Assembly: GCA_033558025.1 (NCBI GenBank) | Contig: JAUCEF010000016.1 | Coordinates: 2,604,001-2,668,000 of the forward strand | Length of the DNA stretch: 64,000 nucleotides | From: Phytophthora sp. 'mugwort' | Taxonomy: Eukaryota; Oomycota; Peronosporomycetes; Peronosporales; Peronosporaceae | Direction of reading: 5' to 3' | Shown here: positions 33,330 to 46,223 of the stretch, one piece after another | How the letters are laid out: every line of letters begins with the position of its first letter | Position numbering within the stretch: the stretch's first letter is position 1 | The notes under the pieces: generated by a model | Database searches by the model: none | Told to the model about the DNA's origin: nothing | The model's input: only the letters and a program-made list of their open reading frames with translations | Translations under genes and position numbers: made by a program

Positions 33330-36255
33330 GTTCGGGAATGAGCGTTTGAAAATAAATTGGAGAGGCGGCGAGCATTATCCTCGTTAGAGAAAACTGGTGG
33401 CTGTAGACGCGCTCAATACAAATAACAAGTGTCAACTCAAAAACACATGTCCGTCAATTTAATTTTTAATGGACTGGTGCTCACCAATTCAATAATGTAG
33501 GGTTCACCGTCCAATTCATTTCATAGATATTGACTAGGGCTTAATGTATTGATCACCCCTGGTCAGGGGTAAACTACACATGACGCTTGCAAAGCCCTAC
33601 CAATGCTGGTCAGTCGGCCAATACAACGCTCACGTTCGCTGAGCGCGAACCCCGGCCACACAATAGAACTCCCCAAGAACGTAATAACCCCTTTCTGATC
33701 CAATACTGGTCGTTACGCAGGCCAGATACTCTTCGTCCAGCGGTGCACCTAGGCAAGTCTGCGCTAGCTCATCTCGACTTGAAGAGAATATCAAGCCGCG
33801 TCCATGGAAGAGGTCATGGATCAGTCAAGATGACACATCGGGGACGTCAGAAGCGGTAACGGGCCTCAGATGGATCGTTGTCAATGTTTTTTTGAGCAGC
33901 ACTGACTACACGGGGATACTGGCGTTTGCAAGCGTTCCACTCGCAAGGGATACAACCACGAACATCCCTGCGCGAATCTCAAGATCTGCGATTTTATGGA
34001 AACCATAAGCCCAGTGAGCCCTGTCTCACAAAACTATGTCCCGAAAGCAACCACGAACCCCTTCAGCTGCCGCAATCATGACTGATATTAAAACATTAAA
34101 GTTTTCAATCGTGACAATTTCTGATAGATTGCGCTTTCGCGTTTCGGAATTTACCAATTCTTCGGGGGTAGATGACATCGCAGAGTTCCACTCAGCTTTT
34201 GAACATGACACTTCAGACGCCCAAACCCCACATGATAACGACACCCTAGCGACTGCAACGAGTTCGTTGTCGCTGTTCGGGGTACCATGTCGGGTGGGGA
34301 CGACTGCGATCAAAGGGTCAGTGTTGAAGCCTGTTTTGAAGCCGATGTGTTGATATACAACCCTGATAATGAAGATGATGGAGCTGACGATGACGCCTTG
34401 GAGAGTGTACGATTTGTATACTTGGCCACAAGTGAGCACTTCGTCGCGCACATAGATTTGGGATGTCTCACACGGTCGGATCGCTGATCCCTAATCGCAG
34501 ACTTGGGCGTGTCGATATATATTTCAATAAGTTCTTGGTTTGTTCTCATCCTTTGGCATGTCAGCAGAAGTTTGGCACCGCAGCACCTACAAGAGATCCC
34601 TTCGAGAAACTGGTGAACCGAATCAAACGAAGGTAAAAAGCAAAAGGACAATATCAAAGCAACCTAAAGGACGTCGCCAAAAGCAGCGCCGGCCGTGACA
34701 GTCCGTACTATTCGGGCTGAAAGTGACAGCTCCCAACATTTAATAGGTAGACCACCGAATGCAGCCCCAGCGATGTATACGCAATTCATCCTGAATGAAT
34801 GAATAAGCAAAATAATGCACGCTTAATAGTTAATTTATCCTCAAATATTCATATTAGTTATACCTCCTTTTTGTTCTCTGTTTTATGTGCTCCATTCTTG
34901 CGTTGGATATCTCAATTTGCCGTATGTAAAGTCGAGGGATGCCATCGACCTTGCCGAAAACTTGTGGTTCCCATTCAAAACTGCTGTGTCAGGGCAATTG
35001 GCAATGCCATGAAGTCGGCAAGCTTCGTGCACTATCGTGAGTGTGGTTTTGTACTGTTCGAAAACCTTTCAATTCGGGCTTTCGAAAACGATTTCGATGG
35101 AGGGACCTCATTAAATCTGGATCTGAATCAAACTGTGCGATTCCCGCGGCAGACGCGAAGACATCAGTAAGCCGTTCAAAAATAGCAGTATATGGTCGTC
35201 AGGAATCGCGTACGATTCCTCGAACGGGCAAGCATGCCTGCATTCTGGACACTCGAGACTGAAGTTGTAATTACTCCAGCTATGCTGCCCCGGTTGTACT
35301 CGATAACTAAACGCAGCAGTTGCTCTTTAGACATCACCTCATGATAGTTCGGGCGAGCCGCGTTCAGACACGCTTTAATCAAGTGTCTGTCTTATTGGAC
35401 CATTCGAAGCAGCATGCTCTCCACCTTGAAAATGAAGCAATGTGCTTGCGTCACCGTCGTTCGGTTTAGTTGCACCCAATAGCGACGTACTCCTCGTGTA
35501 GCTGGTAGTCTTCTTTTCATAACCGTCCTTCAAGCGCAGCCCCACTTTCGTCCTTTCATCTATACCACCATTCATTTCCACTGAAAGCTCGAGTCGGGAT
35601 ATTCTGCCATGAATTTATCGTATTGTCTTTGATCATCCGCCGCCCAAGCATTGCGCAACCGAACCCCCGCCTTGGCCTCGCAACCACTTCAAGTCATCTT
35701 TGGGTCGATCCATTTCAAAAACTAAATCACGTTTCTTTGCGTAATCACGAGCGAAATTGTTGCCGGGTTTTAACAAATATCCACACCACCCGGTGCAGCC
35801 GTATCCGCTCGTACAGGTAGTAAATAGGCTCGGTGCACTGGTACGCTGGGCTGGTGAAACATTAAATGACAGTCTACCGGTGCCCATTCACGAGGTTGGG
35901 CAAGAATACAGACTGCGAACCTTGAGTCCGTCGTCGTTTCTCAAGATACTTCGAACTCTTATTCGCAGTGATAGCAATACATATACTTCGTTCATAAGAA
36001 TTATAGTGAAAAGATGAATGATTATCCTGAATCTGCATAATTACGTCGACAATGCTAAGACCTACTCCTATTAAAAAATTACGCAGAAGTTGATTCCCAC
36101 GCGTGCATCCAAACGCCATTCATGTGTTGGTATACAGAGCAACTCTACGTAGAGATGGAATCCTATAGATCCAAGGCACATCGAAACTTAGTATCGGTTT
36201 ATCTTAAACTTCCTCGTCGTCGACAAATTTGGGCCGTTCACCACTTGGATAGCTA
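33330..36255. other. Unclassified, AT-richer block with scattered protein-like frames
   Basis: I recognise no family. The better-looking frames are plus 34036-34353 (SRKQPRTPSAAAIMTDIKTL, then acidic), plus 34287-34487 (ADVLIYNPDNEDDGADDDAL), minus 35176-35382 (MSKEQLLRLVIEYNRGSIAG) and minus 35633-35887 (YGCTGWCGYLLKPGNNFARD). They have non-random composition but no detectable partner motifs and are not joined by clear splice sites. A decayed transposon or viral insert are both possible. Confidence 0.3.
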
Positions 36256-36259
36256 GGCA

Positions 36260-37203
36260 GTGTCTAACCCTCCGGTACGCACTTTACGAGAAGAAGGTTT
36301 TGGAGATACGTGTAACGTAGTTGATGCGTGGAAATCATCCCAAGCTAGATCGTGTTATCGCTTCTGTGTGTTGAATGAGCATGTTCGCCGCATCGGAGCC
36401 TCGCCGACAGAGTTGTGCGCATGTGATGCGATTGGTTTCGCAGCATACTTAATCGCCAATCGAGGTTGGCGCCCAATGGCTCGAGTCAAGCAATTCGTTA
36501 ACGGCTGTGTCGGGCGCAGTCGACCCTTACCGCTTCGAGGTGTTTCATTTGAAGAGCTATGATGTTACGTTAAGCTAGCGAATGCGATGAGGTCAGACCA
36601 CTGCAGCCAGACTAGTGTAAAACACGACAAGGATTACAGGAGGTGTATGTGGAAAGCGCGCTGGTTATCATTTACGGAATGTCTGTCTTTTGAATGGAGC
36701 ATATATCTGTGCAGCTTACAACTCTTTAAGGGTGTCGTCCCACCGAAATCCACCAACTTCATCACACCATTGTATGTGATAAAAAAAGAAAACCTGTCGA
36801 CAATAGCAAATACTTCTCCAGTGATTACGTTCGAGAGCTTGTGTGCCTGGCTAATAGGTAATGATTCGTATTCAAGCTCCTTCGTCCTGTTGCCTACCCG
36901 GCTGATTCACGCCGGCACGAGAGAATGGCATCTGCATGCACTTTGGGTCCAGTCCGAGGCTTCACCACCTTTTTTAAGCAATTCAACCGATACAGCCCCA
37001 ACGACAAGCCCCCCCCCCCCATTCCTCTGTAGCACACATCAGTTGAGCAAATGGTGTCATTTCTACAGTATCGTGTCTTCGCTTTGCAAAAACTGTGGAG
37101 TACCACGACCCCTCGTGTTTTGCTCAACGAGCTGCAGATTTAACACGGAACGAGCAAGATCTCGTCAGGTAAATGTTGAGAAATATATTGACGCTTCTGA
37201 CTG
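36260..37203 (+). pseudogene. Unclassified ORF pair
   Basis: Two adjacent plus-strand frames (36260-36562, 100 codons; 36587-37204, 205 codons) are longer than expected by chance in this AT-rich block. The first gives TLREEGFGDTCNVVDAWKSS, SCYRFCVLNEHVRRIGA and ANRGWRPMARVKQFVNGCVG. The second has no repeats or motifs that I know and includes a poly-C run (37010-37021) encoding Pro residues. Function and even coding status are unclear; remnants of a transposon protein are as likely as a host gene. Confidence 0.25.
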
Positions 37204-39289
37204 ACATCTTTCGACAAACAGTGCGACTGCGACTCGCTTCTCTCGCACCTTACGGGTGTCTTTATGCAACACATATGGTGTACATTCCAACCCTAAAAAT
37301 GTGTATGGTCGAGACCTTCCCTCGATGGTAAATAAGTCGAACGGTTTGGGGAGTAATTAAGACTAAGATGTCGAATTTGAAGACTGAAGTACTTCAGTAA
37401 GGTCGTGTTGATTTATGTTTTGAAATAATTCTGAAATGTTTAGGTCACTTTCGAAAATAATGGATTATTAAAAAATGTTCCTCTGGATTTGAACTATGAG
37501 ATTGGGAGTCCACCTTCTCCACAGCATTATAATATTTTTTTGGATACGAGATATGTAACTAGCGCTCTACATCTCGCACAGCAACAAAATGCTCCGTTGA
37601 ATACGAGACGTACTATATTTTTTATATTTGGTGATTGTGTTCGATGCTATGAAATTGCTGAAAACCACTCATAAGAATATTACGATTATAATAGACTGGC
37701 GCTTTGTCACTTGTACAGCGATAAGAAGTATTTCCTATGTAATGCTATAGACGGGGGGTCTTCGTTGTGCTTATGCGGACGTCCTAATTACTTTCTCCCC
37801 ATGATTACATTTTGGCAAAAAGAGGGAAGGGGGATTATTTGTGCTCAACTCATGTTGATGAAGCGACAAGCATCGGCATGTTTGGCTATAATTCACAATA
37901 GAGCAATGGACAAATGCATCTGCCAGCTCTGGTTCACCAGGTCTGCAATGTAATGTGGTTTTTTTTTTTTTTGACGATTTCAGTTTATCCTAAATTTATG
38001 CACTACCTGAGGCGAAAATGGGGCAGCTCTAATAAAAAGTGCTATGTTAAACGAATATAATGTTCAAGGTTTACTACAGCCAAACCCTCGGTAGTCATTA
38101 GGAAGCTGTCATTTTATTCATATCAGAAAATATTGCGACCGCAGTGTGTATCAGTCTTGAAGCAATACCAGAAATATAAGCCGCAACCGTAGCGACCGTA
38201 GTTCTATCGCTGGTCCAGGTTGCAGTGCTGAGCCCAAGCCTCTCGCTCATGGCCAATCTGATGCGGGCGGACTCATGTGGAAGGAGGGCCTCCCCACACG
38301 AAGTCAGCGAGCCCACTCATTCTTCCAGGAGTCCCTCCTTCACGAAGTCAGCCCAAATCACGCGCGGAAGCTGCAGATTTATCAGCAACACGCAAAAACT
38401 TGTATGTGTTGGCCGATCAGTGGCAGGGGTTCCGAATAATAATACTATTGGAAATATATTACAATATTTCCGTAAATATTTTACTGTGACATAGCATAAT
38501 TTAAATACAATTACGTATTGTGAATTCCGCCAAAATTGCGGGCGATTGACTGAACCGCCGGACAATAGACGCTGGTATCCAATTAATTAAATTTTGGCTG
38601 CTCTCTGGTTGCATTCTCGCGACGTCTTCGCTGACGGACCCTCTCGAAGGGCGTTAGCTCGTTGTGTTGTTCCTGGTGGATTCAAGCTCGTGGTGCTGGC
38701 GAACGTCTTGCCCGTGGCATCTTCGTTAAGAACTTCACACTTGACGGTGTGCGCTATTGGCCTTTGGGGTTTTCTGCTGTTGCGTTGTTGCTAATGAAAT
38801 CTGCGGTGCAGGTGCTCCCGCTAGTGGTGGTTTGCCTGTCAAGCTCTTGCCTGCGGCGTTGCTGCCCATGGCGTTGCTGCTTGTGGTGTTGCTGCCCGTG
38901 TCGTTCTTACAAGTGGCGATTTCGTCGGCGGTATTTCATTTTGATGGGTTGCCTTTGTGGAGCATTGTGCTTGTCCCCCAGAGGACATGGCGATGGTGCT
39001 TTGCAAATGGGTGAAGTTCTGTCTCTCAAATAGCCTGAATTATATTCTTTTGCATAGGTCCGACGATTCACCGGCGGTTCGCCGGGGTTCATTCAACCAG
39101 TCGTGCATGGGAATTTTGAGTAAAACCCACAATACTTTCAGAAGTTTCTAGTAACTAAGTACTGTTATTCTTACTCAAACTAATCTGTCTTCATCTACCC
39201 GACCAACCACGCTGAATATCCACTCGTTTCCAAGCTTTCACACTCGCTCACCTGCAAGTCTCGTCTGCTCATTTCGACTTTTACCGGCA
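37204..39289. other. No recognised gene; Ala/Val/Leu-coding minisatellite at 38.8-38.9 kb
   Basis: The sequence is AT-rich from 37,300 to 38,100. At 38860-38904 a 15-bp unit of the form GGYGTTGCTGCYYRT is repeated three times (GGCGTTGCTGCCCAT, GGCGTTGCTGCTTGT, GGTGTTGCTGCCCGT). The surrounding frames on either strand give only low-complexity peptides. No supported gene. Confidence 0.35.
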
Positions 39290-40470
39290 AGACAATCAAC
39301 TCGAAAAACAACAATGGCGCTTACCCCAAATTGACGGCTAAGAAAGTTACGTTATTTTTCTTCATCTCTCTGCACGACGAGCAAGACAAGCCGACGGGCT
39401 TCTTTGGATGATACTTCTCCACGGTGCGGAAGCAAGACCCCGGCACCGGCTACACCAACCTACTGAGCCATATCCGCCACAAGAAGACCCTGGCTACGAG
39501 GCTACAAGTGGCTAGCGGAGCTGGTAGTGAGACCCTTGTGTCCTTTATGGACACGACGTCGCAAACTATTTAAGTCTAGATAGACTGGACTGTATCGTGC
39601 AACCTGCCCTTCTCGTTTCCCGAGAATACCTCCGTTCGCAAGTACTGCTCCCTCTTTACCATATGCACCGAGACGCTAATGAAGTACCTTGGTTTTCTCA
39701 TGCAAGTGGTCGAGCAGATCATAAGCGCAACAGAGAACTTTGGCATCATTTTTGATGGATGGACTTTCCATTCGGAGCATTACATCGCTGTGCTCGCCGC
39801 ATATAGACACGATGGGCACGCTGGTACAGTGCTCTTGGCAATGGCGCCACTGGTTGCCGGAGAGGTGGACGACAACACGGCAGAGTCACACGTGACTTTT
39901 CTATGCTCGATTCTGGGAATTTATAAGCGTACGCAGCTGATTTCCTGTTCGCCACCGGCGACAAAATGTTCCCACAAACGGGAGAGTTGCAATGATTTCG
40001 ATCTTCCCCTCGTTGGCTGTTCCAGCCATCGTCTTCACCTCACTGTCAAGTTGTACCTAACGAGCTACGAGCTGACCAAACTGGACACGTTAATGGGAAA
40101 ACTACGTTGTCTCAATGACGCCGCAAACTTCGGTAAACTGCATTTCCGGGTTTTAAATTTTTAACTTTTAACTCGAATTTTATTTTTATCTGGTGAATTA
40201 TAGGAAGAAACCACATTGAGACCGGATCTTCGCAGTGCCACCCGTTTGTCGAGCACGTTCGCCATGATCAACCGCTTCTTCATGTTAAAGGTGTTCGCAC
40301 AGGCAGCACCAAGTCTGGTCCGTGCTTGTACTTGTTCGCACAGGCAGCGCCAAGTCCGCCCCGAGAAGAAACACCAATTCGAGCCCGTGATCGTTCCTGT
40401 GTCCCTGGGGATCGCCCACCCAGCTGCACCAGGTCTAGCAGTCCCTCGCGCGCATTATGGTTAGCGAGAT
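39290..40470 (+). pseudogene. hAT transposase with BED-like start, degenerate
   Basis: A BED-finger-like region opens the element: STVRKQDPGTGYTNLLSHIR followed by HKKT (39420-39490); the leading Cys pair is not visible and the last His is altered. After three stops comes a clean 161-codon frame (39679-40161) with ENFGIIFDGWTFHSEHYIAV (catalytic Asp in FDGWT), GEVDDNTAESHVTFLCSILG and LVGCSSHRLHLTVKLYLTSY (the C-x2-H block). Further along, RPDLRSATRLSSTFAMINRF (40218-40275) is the R-W-S-S-T block with Trp changed to Leu. The C-terminal end is lost in tandem-like Ala/Gln sequence. The long central frame suggests more recent decay than the other hAT copies. Confidence 0.75.
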
Positions 40471-40815
40471 CGAGCGATTGTATTTGTACGTCATGAAAAA
40501 ACAAGAACATGGATCAAACGATGAACGATGCTGTCAGCAACAATTAAAAAATATATAAGAAAATATCAATGTACTACAAGAAGAATTGGCATTTTGCTAC
40601 ATCATTAAATATAATAAATACAATTGATATTTGCTACCTTACGAATATGTTATCTCCTGTAGCACGTCCAATTCTACAATCACTTGCTATTGATACATAC
40701 AGTACACTGTAAGCAAAGGTTAATAGTAATTGTCAAAATAGTACTCTTCACTACTACTACTTCCATTATATTTTTGGCAGTACTCATGCTCATACCCTAG
40801 AGTGAAGTTTGCAAT
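40471..40815. other. AT-rich spacer with TAGTACT-type motifs
   Basis: The spacer contains short words (AGTACTCTTCACTACTACTACTTCC near 40740) that recur in related form near 42730, 51370-51560 and 59040-59160. It could be the edge of a dispersed miniature element. No coding potential. Confidence 0.35.
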
Positions 40816-40860
40816 ATGAGTAGTAGAAAAACTTTCGGACACCAGCACTATAGTAGAATG

Positions 40861-42345
40861 AAAGTAATATTTTCAATGGACCAAGCTCAGCCCTCATTGT
40901 GCAATTCTGGCTCCCCCTCGGACGATCGCCATTCTTCGACGATCGAGCATGGGCTGCGCTGCTCAGGGTACCAGGAGAACGATGGACTCAAGACGGATCC
41001 ATGTACCGTGTGTGGAAAGCTCATACACCACATGTGCGCAATTGGTGCTTTTGAAGGCACTTACGCGGCGCTGAACGAGTTGTAGTAGACTCGTTCTCTT
41101 GCTGATTCTCCCGGACCTTACTAGCTCACACTACTTTGTAGATTATATGCTGGCAATCTTGTGTGCAGATGGCCCACCCCAGCCACGGACAGGCACTTCC
41201 AGCAGTGTCGTCCGCTGACGATCCCCCTGTTGTCTGCAGCGTTTTTTCAAAAGCACCCTCGAGTAACATTTGGACTGGATTCGACTCTGACTTCCTGCCA
41301 TCGCCCAATCTCCCTGCTGGCAGGGGCGACTCACCCAGTTGAAAAATACGAACACTGGGTTTGGTTTCTGAAGGTGATTAAAGGGGCGCTGGAAAAGGCT
41401 GACCGCTTCACGGTTGTGTCAGACCGCCAAAAGGGCCTTCTCTCGGCTGTTGATGATGTTTTCTCCCTTGCCGGTCATCGTTTCTGTCTTCGACACATCA
41501 AGATCAACATCAACAGCAAACTCTTACGGACAAGGAGCGGGGTTTAATCAACGACATTGATCGCAGCGACTGTGACAGCGACTACAATGTCTTCGAGAAA
41601 GAGCTTGGCAGGGCAAAGCCAGTTGCTGTCGAGCACCTGAAAGGTATCGATAAAAAACACTGGGCGAAGTACAAATACCAAGTTTAAGCTGCCAACGTAC
41701 GATGAAACGACATCCAACCTGGTAGAACAAGCTAATAGCTGGATTGGCAAGACTGTCGCAGCACCACGCCACTCGATGCTTTTGCCCTGTACTTCAGGAA
41801 ACTTAGTGAACTCGTGTCCGGCAGACGACAGATGGGGCAAATTGGCTGACCAAGAGCATGGGCACCGAGCTGGTGCCCCTCCTTTCGTGTGAACGCAAGA
41901 GACTGGCTGTTGCAGCCGAGCAATGCAAGGTCACACCTTGTATGGTGGGGCATACAACGTGATGTTCCTGTGTAAATCCAAGCGCCTCGGTTTCATTCAC
42001 CCATGGCGACTCGTAGATCTCTCGGTTCGTGAGTACTTGCGGCAACTGGCAAGACAATGAGTTTCCATGCGTGCATGCCGTCGCGGCTGCAGTTAAGGAA
42101 GGCCAGGCACTTAACACTTTGTACGATGCCAAGCGAATGTCCATCGGCCAATTTTGCAAGACGTACATGACAGCTTTCCGACCGTGGCCCACAGATATCA
42201 CACTGGAGAGACCCGGTGATTCGTGTCCCTCCTATTATGTCTGATTTCCTTGAGCTTGGCAATCGTGGACTCAAGCCAGGGCCGAAGCCGAAGCACAAGC
42301 GCGAGAAACTAAAGGCGGCAACTGAAGTTACACTGAAGCAGTAGC
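40861..42345 (+). pseudogene. MULE transposase with SWIM-like zinc finger, degenerate
   Basis: A first frame (40861-41085) ends with a small Cys/His motif, DPCTVCGKLIHHMC. The transposase core is in 41161-41547: HWVWFLKVIKGALEKADRFT, then VSDRQKGLLSAVDDVF and FCLRHIKININSKL. This matches the MULE blocks W-x-x-F-L, S-D-R-x-K-G-L (catalytic Asp) and F-C-x-R-H. Further frames give YDETTSNLVEQANSWI (the E-x-x-N region, about 41700) and CGNWQDNEFPCVHAVAAAV (42042-42098), the SWIM finger. The first of its two leading Cys appears to be Ser. A basic Lys/Pro tail ends at TAG 42343. It has five or more shifts. Confidence 0.75.
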
Positions 42346-43551
42346 GGAGTAGTGACAATAAACCGCAATCGTGTGCACAAGTACATGTTTTGTATTTTCC
42401 CTTAACTTCATCGTCTGCTGAAAAGACCATTATTGTAGTTATGCTCAAAACCAGATTCTACCCACGGGTTTATAATAATAATTGAAAAAGATACATATAT
42501 CCGCTATAATACATCTTGCCTAATGTGGTCTTATTAGACCATCGACATATCTCGGCTGATAATTTACGATTCGGGCTGGTAGTGCCATGTTGTGGAGCAT
42601 TACTGTACGATTTAGGCTCAAATCTGACCCGAGTCTAGTTGACTAGAGCCAACGCGACGTTAGTGAGATCTGACCCAAACTGGGCGCGAAACTTTTTCTG
42701 TATTAGTAGCTCTAAATTTTAGACAATAGTATCACAAAGTAGTAATATCACCTAATACGACTATCCGCTCTGCTAGAATACTACTAGCGCAGGTCGATGA
42801 CACTCGTCCAGTCCAGGTGAGCTAGCGCCTTGGCTCGCTGCCAATTTGAAGGGTTCGTGACCCACACCACACGCCAAGACGACGTGAACTCCATGGTCAC
42901 GTCCTCGCTCTCCTTCATTTCTTCGTCGGGCTCCTCCTCCTCTTTCACCTCTCACCAGCCGACCTTGTCGAGCTGCTTCATTGGTGCTGCACCTTGCTCG
43001 ACAGGCGGCTGGCTTCCTTCCGCTTTGCTTTCTGAGCCGCAATAGCCTTGGGGCCGCAGCCGCTAGCTCGCTGGAGGTGAGCCTTCATCTTCGTGCATGT
43101 GCTAGAGGTCACACGGCACCTCCAGCAAATCTTCGTCATGCGGTTTTGGGGCGGCCTGGCTTCTTGGACACTCGGCGCAGGGTAGGAGCCATTATGTAGG
43201 TTGAAGCGTAAACGAAGTGTTAACAGTTAAATATATATTGCCTTTAATTGCGTTCGCTCAAGGAGCACAACGAGCTACACTGCAACCTGTAACGAGTTGT
43301 CACATGCAAACCCGAGTAGTAAATGCAGTAATGCCATTTCTAATCACTGACCTCAATGATTGTAACGTTGATTACTATTTTCTCAAATCTCAGTGATTGG
43401 GGATGAGGTATGGAAATTCCTCGGTTGGGGCGTGCCTGATTTTATGCTGACAGAGAGTCTCAGGTTGAGGTTTCTGTGTGAACGTGCCGCTTAACCATGG
43501 CGGATGACGTCGATCTTCGGAGCGCGTGTTTTTGTGAAGGGCTTTATGCGT
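42346..43551. other. Spacer with a Glu-rich decayed ORF
   Basis: Minus strand 42790-43195 has a decayed frame starting APTLRRVSKKPGRPK near 43190, then an acidic run (EVKEEEEPDEEMKESEDVTM) and FTSSWRVVWVTNPSNWQRAK. It looks like the start of a DNA-binding or transposon protein, but I cannot name it. The rest is AT-rich without signals. Confidence 0.3.
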
Positions 43552-43894
43552 TGTAGAGTCTTCATTGCTCTCAGCTTGTTCTTGTATATTGTAGATATCA
43601 CTTTAGGGAGAAACCCGTGACGGGCGGGGCCAGAACAGCTCCCTGGGACTTGGCTTGGAACGGCTTGGGGGCTGGTTGGGATATTGGGTTGTAAGTGCCA
43701 TGCATGGCTGGTGCCCAGCCCCATCACTCGTCCTCCCACACGCCCTGCTTTATATTATACTATACTAAGACTAATATGTTAGAGATCAGTTACGTAACGA
43801 TCGTGCCCGTTTCCCAACGGACACGGGAGCACAAGTTACCTTGCAGTTGTGACGAGCCACCTCCATTCCATGCGATCAGGTACGTTCTCCAACA
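43552..43894 (-). repeat. 3' LTR of the copia element
   Basis: On the minus strand it opens TGTTGGAGAACGTACC directly after the polypurine tract AAGTGGGAG. It matches the other LTR but carries an additional G-rich segment of about 61 bp (43628-43688). Confidence 0.85.
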
Positions 43895-44251
43895 CTCCCA
43901 CTTGGCTCGTCATGTCTGCCACTTCATGTTGCTAACCCCACCATTAGGTAGCTGCCGCTATTGGTCCTTCCATCGGTACGCGCCTGGTGCTGGTCTAGAT
44001 CGAGGGATCCGGCGTCGTCTTGTTGGATCTTCCAGCATCTCGCACGTCTGGCAGCCCAAGTCGTTGTTGAATCTTCCAACGCTCCGCTTGCTGTCCTCGA
44101 CCTTGAGCCGTCTATTGGACCTTCCAACATCTCGCACTCGCGCCGCTGCGAAATTTCCGCGCGCGCTTCCTCGTCAGTTTCTTCTTAGCGTAGGGTAGGT
44201 CGTATGTATTGCGCACATGTATATAAGGCAATGCCGATTGGGTTCGTGTGT

Positions 44252-45554
44252 TCACTCATACTTGTCCATGTCTTTGTCTGGTGCTCCCACTGACTGACCA
44301 TTGTCTGGCTCAGTTTCTGCTATGTGTGCCTTTGCCTTCACGAATACGCTCCGCGACAATACGCCCAATAGTTCACGGAACTTATCGAGCTTCACTCGCG
44401 CGAGCCATTTCGTCATCATGTCTGCGATCACTGCACGATCTTCTGTCACCGCTATCACTAGTCCGTAGTCTGTAGTCTTTCGTAGGTAACGTAATACTCG
44501 TCTCCTTGATCGTAATGCGTCGCTGTGTAGTTGCTCATGTATTGTCCTAGACGCCATACCACATGCGCCAAGTCTGGTCTCGATCCGAAAACCAAATACT
44601 GCAATGCTCCCACTATTTCGCGATGTTGCATGTCTCGCGGGTCTTCATTCGACTCCACTTCAATAACTACGCCTGCTTCTGGTGTTGCAATACCGTGGCT
44701 CTTCTGCATCCCGAACCGCTTAAATGTCTCTTTAATATATGTTTCTTGCGAAAATAATACTGTCCGTGTAGGTCTGTCAATGACCATCTCTACCCCGAGG
44801 AGGTATTTAACTGACCCCAGGTCAACAAGTTCAAATGTTGCTTTAAGTTGTAGCGCTGTCTTCTGGCACAGGTCTTGCGGACCCATGAGCAATAGGTCAT
44901 CAACATATACTGTCAATAGCATTTTAATCTCCCCCCCCCCCTTCTGGATTCTGGCATAGAGACCATAGTTAGCTTCAAAATTCTCATGAACCCCCATCAC
45001 CACCAAATGATCGTGTAGTGTCTGGTTCCATGCCGTGGGTAATTGCTTGAGTCCGTACAGCGACTTGATCAGTCGACAGATTGTGGCTCCGCCGTTTGCT
45101 GCAAACCCCATATACTGCTCCATGTGCACCGTCTCATCTAACGTCCTGTGCAGGAACGCTGTCTCGACATCGTACTGCAGTATCTTCCAACCGCGTTGGA
45201 TGGCGAGGTAAATAGCTACACGAATCGTCTTGAATCTGATAAGTGGCGCGTAGGTCTCGAAATAACTGACACCGAAAAGCTGCTTGAATCCATGCACGAC
45301 CAACCTTGCTTTGAATCGTTTCACCATACCGTGCTCATCTTTCTTGACTGCATAAAACCAATCTGTTCGTAATAATGGACTTCTTGCTTTCTGCACTTGC
45401 TTTCTGCACTTGTACGCTGCACGAGCACCCACACACCGTGGCTCTTCAGCGACTCCATCTCTTCCTCCATGGCTTTCCGCCAATGCGAGGAGTAGTGCAA
45501 GTCTTTCCTAGCTTCTTTGTATGTCTTTGGGACCTTGATATCATCCGCATACAA
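44252..45554 (-). pseudogene. copia reverse transcriptase and truncated RNase H
   Basis: The RT core is one open frame (44458-45483). Its order is DWFYAVKKDEHGMVKRFKAR, RLVVHGFKQ, YFETYAPLIRFKTIRVAI, LQYDVETAFLHRTLDETVHM (first catalytic Asp), ICRLIKSLYGLKQLPTAWNQ and MLLTVYVDDLLLMG (YVDD box intact). The frame then shifts near 44540. The last piece (44252-44557) reads RRVLRYLRKTTDYGLVI, followed directly by AVTEDRAVIADMMTKWLARV. In copia enzymes about 100 or more residues of RNase H, including the catalytic acidic residues, lie between these two blocks, so an internal deletion near 44450-44465 removed them. Confidence 0.85.
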
Positions 45555-46223
45555 TGGCTTGGTCGGCTTTATGGTTGTACTTCCGGGCTCAGAGTATTAA
45601 TATGATTCACGAGCGCCCGGAGTCTCTGACTTCTCTTGTTCTTCGTCAGGAAATGCACCTCGTAGTCTGACAGCCGTACTGGCTGCTTTCGTTTCCTCCT
45701 TGGTCGACCACTGACAGCTTCCTTCGCTGTAATGTGCGTCTCTTGCGTGAGATTGTTGAAGACGGCTTCTCGCCTTCTTTGTTTGTGAACCACACTCGTT
45801 TTGCACTTGTAATTGGATCCTCCAACTCCCCCTTGTGCTTCGTACCGGCGGCGACTGGAATCTCAGTCACACTTGCATATTTCGTAATCATAATTGGAGC
45901 CTCCAACCCCCTTTGCTTTCTACTGGAACTTCCAGCGTGCTTGCATGCTTGGTACCACTTGTAGCTGGACCGTCCAGCTCCCGTTCATAAACAGCGAATT
46001 CATTGCGCAGTTCCACAGCCGGCGACTCGCACCTGGCTGGACTGGTTAGGTCCTCCATCCCACCACGTATGCGGGTATATGGAATCTCCTTAAGTAGTGT
46101 AGCCTCATCATCACCGTAAGAATTCTTGAGTCATTCAATATACTCTTGCTTGATGGTGTAATCTTACTTGAATGTCATATTTGCACCTTGTGCCGTCTTG
46201 GTTAGCCCTGTCTTAGCGTCGGT

